64,000 nt of DNA from Burkholderia sp. 4M9327F10. Its GTDB lineage: Bacteria; Pseudomonadota; Gammaproteobacteria; Burkholderiales; Burkholderiaceae. Shown one piece after another: positions 61,529 to 64,000 of the stretch; position 1 is the stretch's first letter; every line of letters starts with the position of its first letter. The position numbers and the translations under genes are program-made. Below the pieces are notes generated by a model. It did no database searches. It was not told the origin of the DNA and saw only the letters and a program-made list of their open reading frames with translations. The stretch covers positions 1 to 64,000 of the forward strand of contig NZ_SCNV01000026.1 of assembly GCF_005503145.1 (NCBI RefSeq). Direction: 5' to 3'.

Positions 61529-62814
61529 GATGCTCTCCGTTGCATAACCTGTTTCAGAATCGTGCGGCACGAAACGACACCGGCAAGCTTACCCGCCGCG
61601 TCGACGACGGGTACGTCGTGTTCCTGGCCCAGAGCGATGGCGGATAGCTCATGCAAATCGGCGTCCGTCGAAACGGGCGAGATGTCGCGCAGCAGTGCGT
61701 CACGGATCGGTCCGGCTCCGCACTTGTGTATCGACGCCGGCGTAACGCATCCCTGGTATTGACCGGCTTCATCGCAGACGTATCCGCAGTCGACACCCGC
61801 GTCGATGAGCTGGTTCAGATAGCGCTCAGACGACGTTCCGATATCACATGAAATCAGGCCACGGTCGACCTTCGTCAGAAAACTGGATGCCGTGAGAAAG
61901 CGCGAAACGTCAACGTTCCGGAAGAAGTTACGCACGTAGTCGTCAGCGGGTGACTGAATGAGTTCCACAGGCGTGCCCACCTGCACCAGCCGGCCATCCT
62001 TCATCACCCCAACGCGGCCACCAATCTTGATGGCTTCCTCGATGTCGTGCGAAATGAAGACAACGGTGCGTTGCTCGTCCTTCTGTAGGCGCAGCAGTTC
62101 GTTTTGCATCTCGAACCGGATCAGCGGATCCAGCGCCGAGAAGGCCTCATCCATCAGCAGAACGGATGGATTCACAGCGAGCGCGCGTGCAAGGCCTACA
62201 CGCTGTTGCATACCGCCCGACAACTCGCCTGGATACAGCTTCTCGTACGAGCCGAGCCCAACGCGAACCAGCGCGCTTCGCGCGACTTCGTAGCGCTCCT
62301 TCTTCTTCAGTCCCGCGACTTCAAGGCCATATGCAACGTTGTCGATAACGGTTCGATTGGGCAGCAAGGCGAATGACTGAAACACCATGGCCATCTTTCT
62401 GCGACGAACCTCGCGCAATTCAGGCGTCAACATGGGCGCGATGTCGCGGCCTTCGAGAACAACCTTTCCCGAGGTGGGTTCAATCAGCCGATTCAACAGA
62501 CGAACAAGCGTGGATTTCCCCGAGCCGGAAAGTCCCATGATCACGAAAATTTCGCCTGCACGAACGCTAAGACTCACGTTGTCGACCGCAACCATGTTGC
62601 CGGTCTGCTCGAAAATCTCATTGCGCCCGAGACCCTGTTTAAGCAGCTCGACTGCACGATCGGGTTTCGGGCCGAAAATCTTCGAGAGATTTTGAACCGT
62701 AAGAATTTCATTCACCGGCGCAAATGCGGGGGCTGCGACTGACGACGCAGCGTTCGACGTAGGGACGCTCGGATACACCGCCTCTTCCGACGCGAAGGTA
62801 AGGTTTGGGGTCAT
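61525..62814 (-). CDS. Betaine-type ABC transporter ATPase (ProV/OpuAA)
   Basis: 429 residues from ATG 62814. Walker A GLSGSGKSTL, ABC signature LSGGMQQRVGLARAL, Walker B VLLMDEAFSALDP and H-loop FISHD are all intact. An insertion typical of ProV precedes Walker A (RAVELLKQGLGRNEIFEQTGN). The C-terminal 120 residues form a CBS-like module (VSTDADLHELSAIALGQEHDVPVV), expected to sense ionic strength or ligand. First gene of the leftward series; an N-terminal extension of about 48 residues precedes the ATPase fold. Confidence 0.93.
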   Translation of the reverse strand: MTPNLTFASEEAVYPSVPTSNAASSVAAPAFAPVNEILTVQNLSKIFGPKPDRAVELLKQGLGRNEIFEQTGNMVAVDNVSLSVRAGEIFVIMGLSGSGKSTLVRLLNRLIEPTSGKVVLEGRDIAPMLTPELREVRRRKMAMVFQSFALLPNRTVIDNVAYGLEVAGLKKKERYEVARSALVRVGLGSYEKLYPGELSGGMQQRVGLARALAVNPSVLLMDEAFSALDPLIRFEMQNELLRLQKDEQRTVVFISHDIEEAIKIGGRVGVMKDGRLVQVGTPVELIQSPADDYVRNFFRNVDVSRFLTASSFLTKVDRGLISCDIGTSSERYLNQLIDAGVDCGYVCDEAGQYQGCVTPASIHKCGAGPIRDALLRDISPVSTDADLHELSAIALGQEHDVPVVDAAGKLAGVVSCRTILKQVMQRRAS

Positions 62815-63394
62815 TCTGTCATTCCAACTGGCAAGTTCCAAAACCTGGCGACCCACGATCGACTCGGTTACGCGCGGGGAAACGCGCGTGATTCAACGGT
62901 CTGGTTCGGGTCAGGGATGAGCATTGCGACTGCCGTACGGTCAAGCACCGGAAGCCATCTCAGCTATTAAAGGCAGCGCGCATTGGGTCGTCGCATAATT
63001 CACCACTCTTCGCGATACGCTTAAAATTTTCGGCTGCCGTGCTTTGCATCTTCAATGTTTGTTGCGTTGATGAAAGCGTACATCGCCAAATACCTCTAAC
63101 TAGCTACATTTTCTGCCCTCTTTGCCATACCTCAGGTTATGCATCGCGTCAGGCGTGCGCGAACAGCGCGCCCGTGGCGCCCGGGAACGCCCACGGGGCA
63201 ACGCGTTCGGCCGGTCAGAGCGCAAACCGCCACGGCAACTGGCACTCCTTCCAGGGGAAACACTGAGCTGTGCGTCCGCGCGGGTTATCCGGTCTGCGGA
63301 GACGATTCTCGAATATCATCAAAAGCCAACGGCGGCCAACGGCGCGCGCATGACCACCTCCCATACAAACCTTTTCTCAGACCAGAATCAGAAG
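62815..63394. promoter_or_regulatory. Divergent promoter region of the betaine-type cluster and LysR gene
   Basis: About 580 bp. Contains the hairpin ACGCGCG/CGCGCGT (62870-62876 with 62883-62889) in the leader of the leftward series. No further gene was found, and no glycine riboswitch pattern was recognised. Confidence 0.5.
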
Positions 63395-64000
63395 ATGAAA
63401 GCAGTAGCCGAAGGAGCGAAAGGGTACAGACGGCTCATACCGTCGTTGACGGCCCTGGTTGAATTCGAGGCGGTCGCGCGGCTAGGCAGCTTTACATTGG
63501 CAGCGGATGAACTGGGAGTCACGCAGGCCGCCGTGAGCAGGCAAGTAAGGTTCCTCGAGGAATCGCTGAACGTTCGTCTTTTCCATCGGCTGCACCGCTC
63601 AATCAAACTCACCGGCGAAGGGGAAGCGCTTTACCTCGCGGTGGCGGAATCGATGCAGCGGATTGCAGGAGCCTTCGACCGGCTCTCGAGCGGGGCCGAG
63701 GAACAAGAGCTGGTACTTGCGACCACTGCAGCCTTTTCACATTTCCGGGTCCTCCCACAGCTCCCTGCTCTCAAGCACCGCCAACCCCAGTTGAAACTTC
63801 GCTTGACGACGCAGATGTTCACCGCCGATTTGCGCCATAACGAAGTAGACATTGCCGTGCGCTACGGCAACGGGAAATGGCGAGACGGGACATCGTCGTT
63901 ATTGTTCGACGAGGAGGTATTTCCGGTTTGCTCGCCCGCGTGGCTGCTCGCCAACGGCTCGCCAAAATCGCTCATAGACCTGATGAAAACGCCGTTGATC
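63395..64000 (+). CDS. LysR family regulator, partial at right edge
   Basis: 202 codons are visible from ATG 63395; the in-frame ATG 63350 is the longer alternative, and neither has a clear ribosome-binding site. The HTH is VARLGSFTLAADELGVTQAAVSRQVRFLEESLNVRLFHRLHRS, followed by the start of a GcvA-like effector domain (LVLATTAAFSHFRVLPQLPAL, VDIAVRYGNGKWRDG). It runs off the window, divergent from the importer operon, so it is a likely regulator of that operon. Confidence 0.9.
   Translation, partial: MKAVAEGAKGYRRLIPSLTALVEFEAVARLGSFTLAADELGVTQAAVSRQVRFLEESLNVRLFHRLHRSIKLTGEGEALYLAVAESMQRIAGAFDRLSSGAEEQELVLATTAAFSHFRVLPQLPALKHRQPQLKLRLTTQMFTADLRHNEVDIAVRYGNGKWRDGTSSLLFDEEVFPVCSPAWLLANGSPKSLIDLMKTPLI

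Noticed and set aside
62815..63394. Glycine riboswitch before the importer/glyA cluster
   Set aside because: I could not find the paired aptamer core; only a small hairpin is visible.

Overview
The window is chromosomal DNA from a high-GC betaproteobacterium, most likely Paraburkholderia or Burkholderia. The paired DUF2844/DUF3443 genes, the phasin, the DUF3309 and DUF2784 genes, the NodT-type RND efflux operon and the number of LysR, TetR and MarR regulators all fit that group. I see no insertion sequence, integrase, CRISPR array or rRNA. One tRNA gene, Val(GAC), lies at 26724-26800. The genus is inferred from gene content only.

Layout. 1-3467: a divergent pair, a large transglutaminase/DUF2126 protein running off the left edge and a zinc-ribbon metallopeptidase. 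3597-7277: two protein-glycosylation enzymes, a TPR O-GlcNAc-transferase-like protein and an autotransporter-type O-heptosyltransferase. 7333-9073: DUF3443 (which carries both aspartate motifs of a pepsin-like protease) and DUF2844. 9715-14006: phasin, a chemoreceptor with a CheR tether, and a diguanylate cyclase. 14149-17077: small envelope proteins and an NlpC/P60 lipoprotein. 17174-20456: two tandem GT9-like glycosyltransferases and a divergent GT-A-like enzyme. 20550-26486: GNAT, MarR plus a small membrane protein sharing an operator-like site, a DHA2 MFS pump with a divergent LysR, and a fused dihydroxyacetone kinase. 26993-29830: methyltransferase, lipoprotein, beta-barrel protein. 29921-37129: tripartite RND efflux operon with a divergent TetR repressor. 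37193-39179: OmpR/EnvZ-type two-component pair. 39217-41045: TetR and a divergent metallo-hydrolase with two operator-like sites. 41655-44901: a REC-kinase hybrid and a secreted beta-propeller-like protein. 44922-47394: small kinase, SDR, divergent LysR. 47395-51012: a long structured intergenic region and a TonB-dependent receptor.

51036-64000 is the most interesting region. It is a leftward gene series: a betaine-type ABC importer (ATPase, permease, binding protein), serine hydroxymethyltransferase, a DapA-family enzyme, a PuuB-like FAD amine oxidoreductase, a PuuC-like aldehyde dehydrogenase and a ProC-family reductase. Three regulators accompany it: GlxA/AraC, an internal LysR and a divergent LysR at the right edge. 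Together they look like an uptake-plus-catabolism system for a quaternary or N-methylated amino compound. The usual betaine demethylases are not in the window and the substrate cannot be read from sequence alone.
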